Shown: positions 43,409-54,530 of the stretch, in pieces
Position numbering within the stretch: position 1 is the stretch's first letter
How the letters are laid out: the number at the start of each line of letters is the position of its first letter
DNA from: Amaurobius ferox
Taxonomy: Eukaryota > Arthropoda > Arachnida > Araneae > Amaurobiidae
Direction of reading: 5' to 3'
Assembly (NCBI GenBank): GCA_951213105.1
Contig: OX578133.1
Location: 138,551,203-138,615,202 of the forward strand
DNA length: 64,000 bases
Translations under genes and position numbers: made by a program
Notes under the pieces: model-generated
What the model saw: only the letters and a program-made list of their open reading frames with translations
The model's database searches: none
What the model was told of the DNA's origin: nothing

Positions 43409-45470
43409 AACAAGAAAGATCAATCATGCATAAGCATTGATTATGAAACACTTTCCAACTGAAATGTAATTTCATTTAAAAATTTCTAAAATGTGATTCA
43501 TTCAGTGGTAATATCTTTTACATTATCACAGTACTACAGTAATTTATTATACTTAAATATTTAAAACTGTATCGAAATATAAATCATCTGATTCTTTATG
43601 CAAAATCAATGAATATTTCATTCATATAACTTGTATTTCAGACTCCAGAGCTAAATAATTTTGTGTGAAAAAAATTCAGCAATTCTTATGTAATTCATCT
43701 TACAATCGCTTGAGATATTTGCATTCTGCATATGTTAAAATTAGGCTTCCTTGAAGAAATAATAAAAGTTTAGGGATCATTTAAAATCACAACTATTGTA
43801 ATTGCATAGGCACGGAATTTAGATACACAGATAATACACAGATAATATATATGTGTATGTGTATGTACTCAAAGTATTGGAATCGTGCCGAAGATCGGAA
43901 CTCGAATTTTCAAAGGATCTACACGTTTTGGGACTTCTAGAACACGAAAAAACTACTTTTAGGAAGACGTCTGTGTGTGTAAGGGTGTATCTGTGTATGT
44001 TTCTGTGTGTCTGTGTGGATATTACATCCACTCTAATTGAAAAACTAATGGACCGAATTTCATACAATTTGGTAGGTATGTTTTTTGTGGGAAATCCTGA
44101 TGTTCATTAGATTATAGTACGATTCGCAATAAAAGAATCTGCCTTCTTTGCGAAATGGCCGCAGAAATTGCCTTTATCCACTCTAGCTAAAAACTAATGA
44201 ACCAAATTTAACAAAATTTGGAGTATAATATTTCAATAACCTACAAGTGATTTATATACCAAATTTAACAAAATTTTGTATATAAATCATTTGTAGGTTA
44301 TTCTACTACGATTCGGGAAAAAGGAACGGGCTATTTTTGCGAAATGGCCAGCAAAAATCGTTATATATAAAAATAAAAGACTACGTGTGCTCAATTATAT
44401 CAATTAAATTCCTATTTTATATGTGATTTTTGACAACAAAAAGAATAAGACTAACCCCATTACTCTAGGACTAGCCGTTCTTGAGATATTCTAGTTTTTT
44501 CGCGTTTTCGCTACGCCACCTTTGACAATAAGTCCAGCTATCAAATGAGAACCAAATTTAAGTTTAACGTGTAAATTCAATGTCATTTAAAATACTTATG
44601 TTGTGCAGATAAACTCAAATTATCATTGAATAAATAAAGAGAACGAATATGAGTCTGCAGGGAAAGACATGTGCTGTCCACATCAGAATTTTTAACAATA
44701 TTACACCAATGATTTATAGAAGTGAACGGGGATTATTTTCAGGCCATTTCGAAAAAAATGTATGATCTATATTTAAAGATCCATCAAATTTTTGTCGAAT
44801 AAAATGTTCAACAAATTTAAGCTGTGTACCAAATTTTAACTCTCTAGGACGTAGGAAAGTGCATTTAAAATGCCATCAATTAAATTTATCAAGAAAAGTT
44901 ATATAAAATTTAAAAAAAATGAAAAATTGTTATCTACCAAATTTATTTTAAAATATGAAGCCACTCCCATATGCAAAACGTTTAAACAAATGGAGAGATA
45001 TTTATTATATAATATCTCTCTCTTTTCTTTCTGGAAGATATCCCAAAGTCAGAATTTAATTGAATTTGTTTTTTTCCCTATATTAAATAATTTTTTTAAT
45101 TAAAAAACTACTTAACATATTTTACTGAATTTTTTTTTATATATTTTATGGGATAATGTGAATATTTCCTAAAAATTTCGAAGCAATTCGTGAATTTTAA
45201 ATTTACTTAAAAAATGTTTGAAAAATTAGGTCCCATAGGGTTCAATGTATTTCATTTTTTCAACCCGGGTTCAATAAAAAACTAATTGGGTGATATTATT
45301 TATTTATATTCCCATAGGTCCTACAGACCGTCTGAACAACATACTAAAATTTCATTTTGATAAACTCATTTTTACGGCAGTTATCGTGCTAACGGACAGA
45401 CAGACAGACAGACAGACAGACAGAATGAACAAAGTCATAAACACTTTTCAACTTTGTTGTAAAGTGTTAA
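43409..45470 (+). mobile_element. DINE-1/Helentron-like repeat, copy D, with nested family G insertion
   Basis: Termini and GACAGACA tract (45396-45423) as in the other copies. The interior is interrupted from about 43850 to 44870 by a family G relative (GTGTCTGTGTGG, GGACCGAATTTCATACAATTTGG, GAAATGGCC). Within that, AATAACCTACAA..TTATATAC and its inverted copy form a ~24 bp-arm palindrome at about 44229-44305. Confidence 0.6.
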
Positions 45471-45660
45471 AAAGTAGCTAAACTCAAACAAAAGTCAAAG
45501 GATGGAAAATTTTGGTAAAATGTTCAAGATGAAAAATACATAAGTAAAAAATAATTACCAAAATTAATGCTTAGTTATGTACCTTACATTAAATTTAAGA
45601 AACGATACTTAAATTATCCATCAAATTAATCTTATTAATAAATGTATTTCTTTTCCATAG

Positions 45661-45770
45661 GTTATTGATGCCAGCATCAGTTCAAGAGATTTGAAAATTT
45701 CATTTTCTGTAAGATCGCCAAGGAAAAAAGCTATCTTAACAGTGGAAAAAAAGCCAAAGATAATTCAAAA
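45661..45770 (+). CDS. p24/TMED-family protein, exon 2 (GOLD domain)
   Basis: 110 bp between CTTTTCCATAG and CAAAA|GTAAGC; enters in phase 0 and leaves with two bases of a Lys codon. It encodes VIDASISSRDLKISFSVRSP and a basic segment, corresponding to the beta-strand region of GOLD that follows the first Cys in p24 proteins. Confidence 0.72.
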
Positions 45771-45867
45771 GTAAGCATGAAATGCCACTTAATGTATTCA
45801 TATAATGTTACATAATTTTAACGAGTTTGGAGAGTTAAATGTTAATTTATCACTGTCTGAAGTTTTG

Positions 45868-46065
45868 ACCAGCTCATGGCCTAATGGTTATGACAGTGAC
45901 CACAGGATCATGGGTGTCAAACCATGACTTCCGATCAAAATATATTAACATTCTGCACTTGGTTCCTGTGGTTCTCCTAGCATATATTATAAATGCAGCG
46001 CAGTTTTCTTTAGAAAGTTCTTATGTTCACATCTGATTCTTCCTTGATAAAATTATCCACCTATA
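45868..46065 (+). repeat. tRNA-derived SINE, family 2
   Basis: Second copy of the family at 21893 (GGCCTAATGGTTATGACAG.. head; CTCCTAGCATATATTATAAATGCAGCGCAG body). It lies in TMED intron 2. Confidence 0.6.
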
Positions 46066-46188
46066 TTCTATATATTACATTAAATCGGATGATATATCTG
46101 GATAATAAAATATATCATTCACTGGACGTAGAGCTTCCAAACAGCAATATAATAAAAGAGGCTATATGATTTTAGTTTCTGCAATAAA

Positions 46189-46722
46189 AAAAGTCACCAT
46201 CGTAAAGTCATCATCTGGTGACTAAAAGGCGCTTTACGGAAAGTTCATGACGACTATTTTCTTATACAGTTCTATTCGCTACCTGCGAATCTCACCAAGC
46301 AATGATATAGGGATTATGAACTGTCCACCATATATCGGAATAGGTGTTAAGCGTTTAATAGTCTGACAATATTTTGCTGGCAACAGGATAATTGACGGAG
46401 AGTTTCGGGTAGAGTGGCTATCTTGATCACCAGAGCTGAATCAGTGCGATTTTTGGTTTGGGGGGTATCTAAAAAGCCCATGTATTTGATAACATCATAC
46501 ATTTATCGGAGTTTAAAGATGCCATAGCCGACATGTTCGTAATACTCGCTTGACAAGCTACAAACAACTATAAAAAATGCAATATTCCGCTTTCGACATG
46601 TTGTAGAAAATGGTGGGGATTTTGAACATTTGTTAGCCTAAACGTTAATTGTAACATTATTTATAAAGTCAATACTGAAAATTAAGCGGTATTTTTTCAC
46701 CTGATGGTGACTTTCCGAGCTA
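46189..46722 (+). pseudogene. Tc1/mariner-superfamily transposase C-terminal remnant with inverted ends
   Basis: Ends AAAAAGTCACCATC (46189) and GATGGTGACTTTCC (46704-46717) are inverted. Near 46426 the frame reads SPELNQCDFWFGGYLKS, matching the SPDL.PCDFFLWG.LK block of DDE_3-type transposases, with the catalytic D in CDF. Downstream fragments (LSEFKDAIADMF; VVENGGDFEHLL) match the C-terminal end but fall in different frames. The element is deleted and multiply frameshifted. Confidence 0.65.
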
Positions 46723-46965
46723 ATATTTTTTACTATAGAAATTAAAATCTCTTTTTTTATATTACTAAGTTTGGAAGTTCTACGTTTAGTTATTTTCTAT
46801 TTAGAGGAGTTTAAAATGGAAACTTTAATTATGGTCACCCTATATGTAATTTCTTTAGCTAACACACAAATTACTGAAGAATAATATATTTCTTCCTTTT
46901 TTATTTTTCTATATAACCTAAATACAAGAATTCAAAACCATTCTTGCCCACATATATTCTTACAG

Positions 46966-47143
46966 GTATACAGTTATGGAAACAGGAGACTATGAAATTT
47001 GTCTAGACAACAGTTTCAGTCTTCTGTCATTTAAAACAGTGTACTTCGAAATAACAGTAGATGTTGAGTCGGAGCAGTTTCGAATCCAATTGATGAATGA
47101 AATGAGAACAATAACAGGCAATGATACAATAAGCCGATTAAGG
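46966..47143 (+). CDS. p24/TMED-family protein, exon 3 (end of GOLD domain, coiled coil start)
   Basis: 178 bp between TATTCTTACAG and AGG|GTATGT. The split Lys codon is completed by the first G, giving KYTVMETGDYEICLDNSFSL with the second GOLD Cys and the D-N-S-F signature of p24 proteins. Then follows FKTVYFEITVD and a polar stretch leading into the coiled coil. It ends in phase 0. Confidence 0.78.
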
Positions 47144-47535
47144 GTATGTTCGTTTTTATATATTTTTAGCATTTGTTCTCTTTACTGATGATTATTTTGG
47201 AATTTATAATATGAAGAAGAAAACCAAAGAAAAATAGTGCCCTGTTAAACTTGGCAAAATTATAAATCTATATAAAAGTAGGCGATTTCTAATTGCATGG
47301 ATAAAAGCCCAGTGGGACACAGATTTGAGCTAGACAATGTTTCTCAGAATGATAGTATAGAGTTAAAAGTTTCTGTTTAATGATTAACTTGGATTCTGCA
47401 ATTTTTTCTTTGTTATTTTTTCTTTTGTAAATGTTTCATTGTATATACTCTTCTAATCATATTTTACATCTAGGGTAAACGGTTCAATTAAATTAATTGA
47501 TTCCTCTTGATTTTATAGAAAAATTACCCCCGTGC

Positions 47536-48500
47536 CTAAATTTTTGCATCTGAAGGCATTTCTTCCCATATATTTCTATGGGATTGAAATAGGAGACTGG
47601 AGGTGTATGAAGTATCTGAGGCACCTTGTAGAGCAACCATTCCTGAACGACCTTGTCGTATATTTTGAATCATTATTTTGTTGAAAGATGAATGTCCTTC
47701 CAATAACAATTCTCCAATGCTGTCATCATTTTCTTTCAAACTGTGTTCCTCTCTCTTATTTTTAACCGTCTGGCCTACACGAAGATGTAAGGTATCTGTT
47801 TGGATGGTCGGACATGCCACCCAATTTAGACAAGAACTCAGTGGGGGCGGCATGAACAGAAACAGTAACTCCCTTCCCCGTCCCTTTTAAACTGTTCAAG
47901 TACATATGCTTAACCATTGTACCTTCAATAAAACTGAGATTGTCTACTACTAGAAGAAGAACTCATACACTTCCACACCACCACGTGCTCCGACATGTTT
48001 CATAGTTCCCATAAAGAGGCTCACACATTTTTAGTTTACTTATATTGGTTTGTTTTTTTCCAAATTATGATTTGTCCATCTGAACCATATAAATGGAACT
48101 TTGATTCATCACTAAAAAGTACCGATTCCCTGAAGGCTGAAGGCTTATTTACATGTTGCTTTGCAGACTTAAGACCTTTCTTTTTATCAACTAGGTTAAT
48201 AAAATGATTTTTCCTTGCGGAACATTCTCTATAACTGGCTCTCTTGATTTCATTTCTTACAGTTTGAGTTGATTGATACTTGTATATTATAATCGATTGG
48301 CACTAAAGTTACAAGTTTTCAGCGCATTAATTCTTAGATTCTCTCGTACTGTTATCAGTATATAATTTTTGTGTGGACGGCTTAGCTCCCCAGATCTCCC
48401 GGAACATCTACTTGCAAAAGATTTCAAGAATGGTGAGAGACGGGTTTTTCCCCAATATCTCGCAATCTTTATCACGAATGCTAATTTTATATTCCGTACA
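47536..48500 (-). pseudogene. Tc1-like transposase remnant in TMED intron 3
   Basis: On the minus strand near 48100-48040 it reads SVLFSDESKFHLYGSDGQ, the second catalytic Asp region of Tc1 transposases. Further along are pieces of the VVQEWLL and SP.LNPIENIW region (IRQGRSG; SQSHRNIWEE around 47560-47600). A truncated SINE splits it. Several frameshifts and stops are present. Confidence 0.6.
47763..47890 (-). repeat. Truncated SINE, family 1
   Basis: Shares ACGAAGATGTAAGGTATCTG, TTTGGATGGTCGG and CCACCCAATTTAGAC with the family; the tRNA-like head is absent. It is inserted in the Tc1-like remnant. Confidence 0.65.
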
Positions 48501-48847
48501 GGTTTAAATTTTTTCCCAAAATATTTGAAAAAATCCACTATATTTTATACTCTTTATTTAAAAATTTTAATTAAAATTTCATTGTGGTAGTTCAGGTAAT
48601 TTAGTAAGTGAAGAAACGTATTTACGTCGAAAACTGGAATCATTTCGAAAAATTTTTTGAAATTGTTTTATAAAATTGCGAATTCAACTGAAATGCATCA
48701 ACAATTATGGCATTTTATGCTCTATTTTAATATTGATACTTTAATTTATTTCCTATCAGATGGCATTGACAGGCTAAAAGTTTGTGTTTCATAAATTTCT
48801 TAAATGTGGCAGGTTTAATATATTGATACTTTTATTTATTACTTTAG

Positions 48848-48961
48848 AAAACTGCAAAAACACTCAAGAATAATCTGGAAACTCTTAAACATTATCAAGA
48901 TACGTACCGGGCTATTGAAGCCAGAAATATTAACACTCAACAGAATAGAAAAACTTGGTAA
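48848..48961 (+). pseudogene. Duplicate TMED last exon, decayed
   Basis: After TTACTTTAG it encodes KTAKTLKNNLETLKHYQDTY and RAIEARNINTQ, nearly identical to the real exon 4, then diverges by an indel and ends at TAA 48959-48961 before the transmembrane helix. The lost helix is still recognisable downstream in another frame. If spliced in, it would give a p24 without membrane anchor. The acceptor is intact. Confidence 0.65.
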
Positions 48962-49456
48962 AAGTAAACACCTTTTCCTCTCTCACAGTATTATTTTTAA
49001 TACATTTCGGAGCTCTCCATCTCCTTGTGCTGAAAAACATGTTCAATTCATTATGTCTTTTATACAAAATTTTCAGGATTTTATATTGTCACGAACGCAA
49101 CTTTTGCTTTCTGTACAGGTTTTAATTTTTCCCCAAGATATTTGAAAAAGTTCACTACATATTATTTAAAAAAATAAATTATAATTCCATTGTGGTATTT
49201 CTGAGAGTTTGGTAAGTGAAGAAGCATAATTACTTCACTAACTGGAATCATTCCGAAAGAATTCCAAAAATAAATTTGTCAAATTTCGAATTCATCTAAA
49301 ATGTATCAACTCATGATCCATTTCAATATCGATACTTCTATTTATTACCTATCAGATGGCATTGACAGACTGAGAGTTTTTGTTTCATGCATTTCTTTAA
49401 CATGCAAAGTAAATATGGCAGTTTTAAAATATTGATACTTTTATTTATTATTTCAG

Positions 49457-49693
49457 AAAGCTGCAAAAACACTCAAGAATAATCTGGAAACAGTTAAACA
49501 TTACCAAGATACATATCGGGCTGTTGAAGCCAGGGATATCAACACACAAGAGAAAAACTTGGTCAAAGTGAACACCTTTTCCTCTCTTACAGTCGTATTC
49601 ATGATACTTTTTGGAGCTCTTCATCTCTTTGTGTTGAAAAGCATGTTCAACCCATCATGTCTTTTATACAAAATTTTCAGGATTTTATGTTGA
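49457..49693 (+). CDS. p24/TMED-family protein, exon 4 (coiled coil, transmembrane helix, tail)
   Basis: 78 codons plus TGA after ATTATTTCAG. KAAKTLKNNLETVKHYQDTY and RAVEARDINTQEKNLVKVNT are the p24 coiled-coil/stalk, with the R..EARD motif conserved in TMED proteins. FSSLTVVFMILFGALHLFVL is the transmembrane helix. The tail LKSMFNPSCLLYKIFRILC keeps the LKS.F start typical of p24 proteins, including the Phe of the COPII-binding motif, but lacks a C-terminal KKxx. AATAAA follows at 49700. Confidence 0.78.
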   Translation, partial: KAAKTLKNNLETVKHYQDTYRAVEARDINTQEKNLVKVNTFSSLTVVFMILFGALHLFVLKSMFNPSCLLYKIFRILC

Positions 49694-49699
49694 TGAAGA

Positions 49700-49705
49700 A
49701 ATAAA
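49700..49705 (+). terminator. Poly(A) signal of the TMED gene
   Basis: AATAAA seven bases after the stop codon; very close, so a further signal may be used. Confidence 0.45.
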
Positions 49706-52700
49706 ATATTTTAAAAGAATAATTTAGCTATAACTCATTCCAACCCAAGTATGTAGCAAAAGTTATTCTGCGATTTTGTGAAAATGTTTGATGACTCCAA
49801 TAGTAGTATATAAAATTCTAGATAATTTTATGGAATTTGTTAGTGGAGGCTCATAAACGTATATTTGTATAGACTTCTGTAGTATTCAATAGAAACAGAG
49901 TATTGACTTCATTAATACCTTATCTCTATAGAATTGAATATAGCGCATGTAATCTAGTAAAAAAGTGAAAAGATGCAATTTATGTATACATTTCTGATAT
50001 TTAAATTTCAAGATCTCTAGAGAAATTTTCAATTTCTATAGAAATGATATAAAGACTTCTATGGAAACACAATAGAGACATACATAAATTTCTATAGAAA
50101 ATTATACTTAAATCTCTATGGAGTTTAAAATGTTCTATAGAAGTTTCTATAAACATTTTATAGAAATATCCGTAGAAAAAGGTGTTATAATACTACAGAA
50201 TTCTGTAAAGCTCTTTTTTTATGGATTTTGTGATAGAATTCTAAAAATTTTGTATGTGTGGATAGCTCTCAATCGCCACTCGGGGCAAATGTAAAAAGAG
50301 ATTCGTGGTGGTGGTTGGGGAGAGGGGGGACGAATCTCCCTAAGAAACTGTATTTTTTGTTCATTTTTGACAAATCTCCCCCCATTCCCCCAAAGAAAAA
50401 GTAAAAAAAAAATACTTTCTAATGTATGTTCAAAGAAAGACACTGTCGAACCCCTAAACTACTTTATTTTTGTTTAAGAATCTTTCAAAAATCAGAGATC
50501 CTAAACAAAAATGTCTTAACAAACATTTCTTAACACCATAGATTCTAAAGTCTCACTTCCTGCATGTTCATTATTTTAAATTTATTTTAAGTGTGAGTTA
50601 TAGATTTCTTTTATACTCTCTGTCTAGTTGGTGCCTTTGCGACAATCAGCACATATGTATTTTTTCTCGCCAAACATTGACCTTGGAGTTTGCCATTTCA
50701 GTGCAGACAGCCATTAATTAATTGAGAATCCGGAGAAAATTATCATTCTGATAACCTTTATTCGTCAAATGAGTGAGTGATTCTGGTTTTCAGGCTTCTG
50801 CGTCTTTCATAGTTTGGAACAAGGTATAGTAAGCATATTGCTTATTAGGGATGTTACACTAAAAATGACATTAACTGGAAAAATTTATTTTGTGTGTGTA
50901 GAGAATAATGCACAATTCTTCTTGCAGCAGTTTATCTTCGTACATTTATTTCCAGTTCGGTTACTTCTATGACCTCGATCATTTATATTTGCTCTTTTAA
51001 TTACAATAAATGTATCGATATTGTATAATAAAACATGTTCTTAAATATTATTATTAGTGATAATATAAGGTTTTTATAAATTTAAGTAAGTGATAATATT
51101 TAGCTTTTATAATTGCTATAAAGACAATATATGATCCTATGTGTATTTTGTAGCTCTCTAGAATGGGTGCAAAAAGTATTTATACAATCGATTTCGGTGT
51201 TGTATGTTCTACAAAAGGCAATTTTATATATGGAAGGGGGAATTTGAAAGTATGCCCTTCTAACTTATATATCCCCAAGAAGATGAATTTTGATGAACTT
51301 TTATCAGGCAATAAGGTTGAGTCCAGGCAATATTATTATTTAAGTTTTATCACCCTACAGTAAAGTTTGGAATAACGCGAATCAAACACCTGTTTTTGTT
51401 TGTCTGTAATGACCGTTTATAACTCCATAACGGCTAAATAGGCTTACATATCTTTTGCACTGATTTGTTACTCTTAATAGGGAACAGGTTTACGGGGAAG
51501 TATTTCATATTTTGGACTGCTTAAACTTTATTTCAGTATTATCCAGGGGGATGCCGAGTATTTCTGTCAGTAAGATATAAAACAAACAATTTAATGACAT
51601 TTTATTATTAATAATAAGCGATATAAAAACAAAATTTTGAAAATTTAGAATACTATTTTTACAGAGCAACCAAAACGACATTTTGGGAGAGAGAGCAAAG
51701 AATATTTGTATACAACTTACTCGTTTGCAAAAACTTACACAATTTTAAGTGTTTTTAACGTAAATTCTTATAGTTGGAATTCGCCCTTTCATTTAAAAAA
51801 CAGCGATGCACTAATTTCTCTCTCTTCTCTTTTAATGGCCTTCACAAGTTCGCCTATCCATGAATATTCTCCTATCCATGAAATATCCATGAAATATCCA
51901 TGAAATATTATATTAAATTTATAATGTAACAGAAATTTCTTTTATACTGATAACTAGAACGGAATACTCGCCTTTGCCTGGGTCCTAAATAAGGGCCCAC
52001 TACTTAAATAATACAGATACAGATAACACCACCCAATTTGCAAATCGCCTGTAATCATTTTCGTAAAATATTAATAAAATCATTCTCGTAACACGAATAC
52101 GTAAAATTACTTGCAGTTACAAAATGTTCCTTTAACCCTTGAATTATTGCCATTTCAGCGAATTTTCATCCAATTTCAATAAATGTTAACACAATATTCA
52201 TAATGATAGTTTAATACTATATTAAAAAAATAGGATGATATCTTTTACATTCTCAAAGTTAGAAATTCCGAAAAATAAACGCACTCAGCTGTCAGGTGTT
52301 TTCTCCGGACTAAAAGCCTGCCACCTGATCTGGAATTAAATAAACGGAAAGAAGGAGTGGTTAAAGCTCATCTTTTCTACTCAAGAGTTGGACATGCTCA
52401 GTGAAGTTGAGTGGAGAGAAAATATCAATGCTTATATTTCACTCAAAAAGGATTAAAAATTCAATTACTTACTAATTGAAATTTTTTTTTTGTTTGAATG
52501 CGAAAATATATACGGAACTTTTAGCTTAACTATGGAATTTTGCTAATCATAGTTTTTGGGGTGCGACGATATATATATATCAGATAACCTAAAAAATGTA
52601 AATTTCAATGTACGTGAAAAATGAAACAAATACAAAGGAATACATACATACATACAAAGAGACAGAAAGACAGATATGCTTTTATTATGTAAGACTAGAG

Positions 52701-52728
52701 ATTTAGAACCCATAATTATAATTATTAC
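49706..52728. other. Unassigned AT-rich intergenic region
   Basis: No gene recognised. From 49990 to 50210 the phrase TCTATAGAAA and variants recur many times (a degenerate simple repeat). A GT/G-rich patch lies at 50300-50340, and ATCCATGAAAT repeats at 51863-51905. Confidence 0.4.
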
Positions 52729-53640
52729 TTTCCTTATATACATAATGTATAAGGAAAGTATTGTGACGGGGTCGAAAATTCGAATTCGAGTTTTCGACGG
52801 GAGAGCACGTTTCAAGCATCCCTGATCACGAATCAAACATTTTTGAAGTGATGTCTGTGTGTGTGTGTCAGTGAGTCTGTGGAGACGATAACTGACGAAC
52901 AAATGGACCGATTCAAACAAAATTGGGTACAAAAATCACAATTCGTAAACACTGGAAGCCTATTGTTTTTATACGCAATCGAATGTTCAGAACCCCCCTA
53001 AATTTTCGAATGAAATTTTGAAAAAATCGTCAAAAAATTAAAACCGCTAATAAAGTTACGCAAATAGACATTTCTTATGTAATTTTTCATTAGAAAACGA
53101 TTGACATAAAATTTAGAACGCTAACATGAACCGTTCTCGAGATATTGTACATTTTTTTAAAAAAGTATCAAAAATTGATATAAAATAAAAAAAAACATTT
53201 CCTATTGAGAAACAATTTCACTTTTCATATGTAATACCATGCGATCAATTGGGTGACATCATTCTCGTGGATGTAGCTCATTCCATTCATGAAAAAAGAT
53301 ACTTTAACTAATACTTTTGTTTTTGAACGCCAATAGTCATTTATCTGCTGTAAGAATAACTTATTTCTTCGTCCATAACGCTTGGCGAGATTTTGGCGAT
53401 GAATTTGGCGAAATGTCGCCAACTTGGCGACTTTTTGAAATGTTGCCAAATTAACGAAAATCTCGCCAAATGGAAAAAAATGACGCCAAATCAATGAAAA
53501 TGACGACTAATTGTCGAAAATTCAATATCTTGGAAAGAGTATTAGTATCTACTATAAGAAAAATCTATTTTTTTTACTGTAAAAGTAGTAAATTCATTAC
53601 ATTATATAAGGAAAGTCATGTGGTGCCCACATCAGATTTT
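52729..53640 (+). repeat. Family G repeat, copy G4 (most complete)
   Basis: Begins with the palindrome ACTTTCCTTATA..TATAAGGAAAGT (52729-52762) and reads TATTGTGACGGGGTCG, a GT-rich stretch (CTGTGTGTGTGTGTC), GGAGACGAT and GGACCGATTCAAACAAAATT. It ends TATAAGGAAAGTCATGTGG, then GCCCACATCAG. The GGAAAGT motif at both ends may mark its boundaries. No protein coding is recognised. Confidence 0.55.
53382..53496. promoter_or_regulatory. Cluster of TTGGCGA / TCGCCAA motifs
   Basis: At least seven TTGGCG or CGCCAA occurrences in both orientations in 115 bp inside family G. TTTGGCGC/A is the core of E2F binding sites. Regulatory meaning is inference. Confidence 0.35.
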
Positions 53641-53885
53641 TTTCTTATGTTATAGAGTGATCAATATTATATAATCCTAGCAGTAAGTTTAAGATCATTA
53701 TTAGGCTAAAGCGAAAATATCATTGTCGTGTGAATTGTCTCAGCATTTCAATATTGCTCCATGATAGGCATTGCAATACTCTGCAATAAACTGTAATGCG
53801 ATATGAACCTCAAAATCATGATTTATCCATTGGATACGTAATTATCCATTGGATAAAGTTGAATGCAGGGTGTAAAGAACCTTGC

Positions 53886-53960
53886 TGCTCAACCGGGAAT
53901 CGAACCCTGGATCTCCGAATTGGTCAGCCGACTCTCTACCGTTGAGCTACTGGGACGAAA
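53886..53960 (-). repeat. tRNA-derived SINE head
   Basis: The minus strand has CAGTAGCTCAACGGTAGAG and GGTTCGATTCCCGG at tRNA spacing. Flanks match those of the copy at 8157. Acceptor halves do not pair. Confidence 0.62.
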
Positions 53961-54367
53961 TTACAAGCTCTTATCGTGGAATTGGGTCTGCAAGGCCTGT
54001 CACCTAACAGATTTGGTCCGTTGCTGACCTAAAAGTGCACAATGCATATTATTCCGAATAAGGCATTTTTATAAAAACTCAAAGGTGCATTTAGATGGTT
54101 CTTAGTAAACTTTAAATGTACTTAATTGATACAAATTTTCAATATGCCTACCTTTGAAATAGACTTTTAAATAAGAAATCCTAATGTTGGACGTACAAGA
54201 GGCTATTCAAGTGATAATTTCAGGATATGAAAGGACACTAGAAGGGGGCCAGTTGAGGATTTAGTCATTGATTTTAAAGCAACTCTTTGGATAACTTTTT
54301 GGATGACCCGAGCAAAGTTTATTTCTTGCTGATTCATGCTCTATGTGTAGTTATCTTTCTGTAAAGA

Positions 54368-54446
54368 ACTCGCTGTCCCAACCGGGGTTCGAACCAAGGT
54401 CTTGGAATTGGCAGACAAACGCTCTAACCATCGAGCTACTGGAACG
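54368..54446 (-). repeat. tRNA-like sequence (SINE or tRNA pseudogene)
   Basis: The minus strand has a pairing acceptor (GTTCCAG/TTGGGAC with wobbles), a good D-arm (TAGCTCGATGGTTAGAGC), a loop CTGCCAA that would give anticodon GCC (Gly), and GGTTCGAAC. The anticodon stem does not pair, so function is doubtful. Confidence 0.5.
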
Positions 54447-54454
54447 GAATTCCT

Positions 54455-54530
54455 ACGTAACCAGGATTTGAACCACGAATATTCAAACAGGCCAGACGAC
54501 GCTCTAACCATTGTACTACAGGAGCGAAAC
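54455..54530 (-). repeat. Second tRNA-like sequence in tandem
   Basis: The minus strand reads CCTGTAGTACAATGGTTAGAG and later GTGGTTCAAATCC, again A- and B-box-like. It directly follows the previous one, giving a dimer-like arrangement. Confidence 0.45.

Larger units (their letters stand above)
48473..49700 (+). repeat. ~615 bp tandem duplication containing TMED terminal exon
   Basis: Unit 1 is 48473-49089 and unit 2 is 49090-49700. Both share CACGAA.GC, GTACAGGTTT, ATTTGAAAAA, CATTGTGGTA, TATCAGATGGCATTGACAG and then the exon. Divergence is perhaps 15-20% in intronic parts. Confidence 0.8.

Noticed and set aside
45290..45481. Open frame with DRQTDRQTDR repeats
   Set aside because: Translation of the GACA microsatellite at the 3' end of DINE-like copy D.
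54368..54446. Functional tRNA-Gly(GCC)
   Set aside because: The acceptor nearly pairs and the loop would give GCC, but the anticodon stem is unpaired and a second tRNA-like unit follows directly; better explained as SINE or pseudogene.
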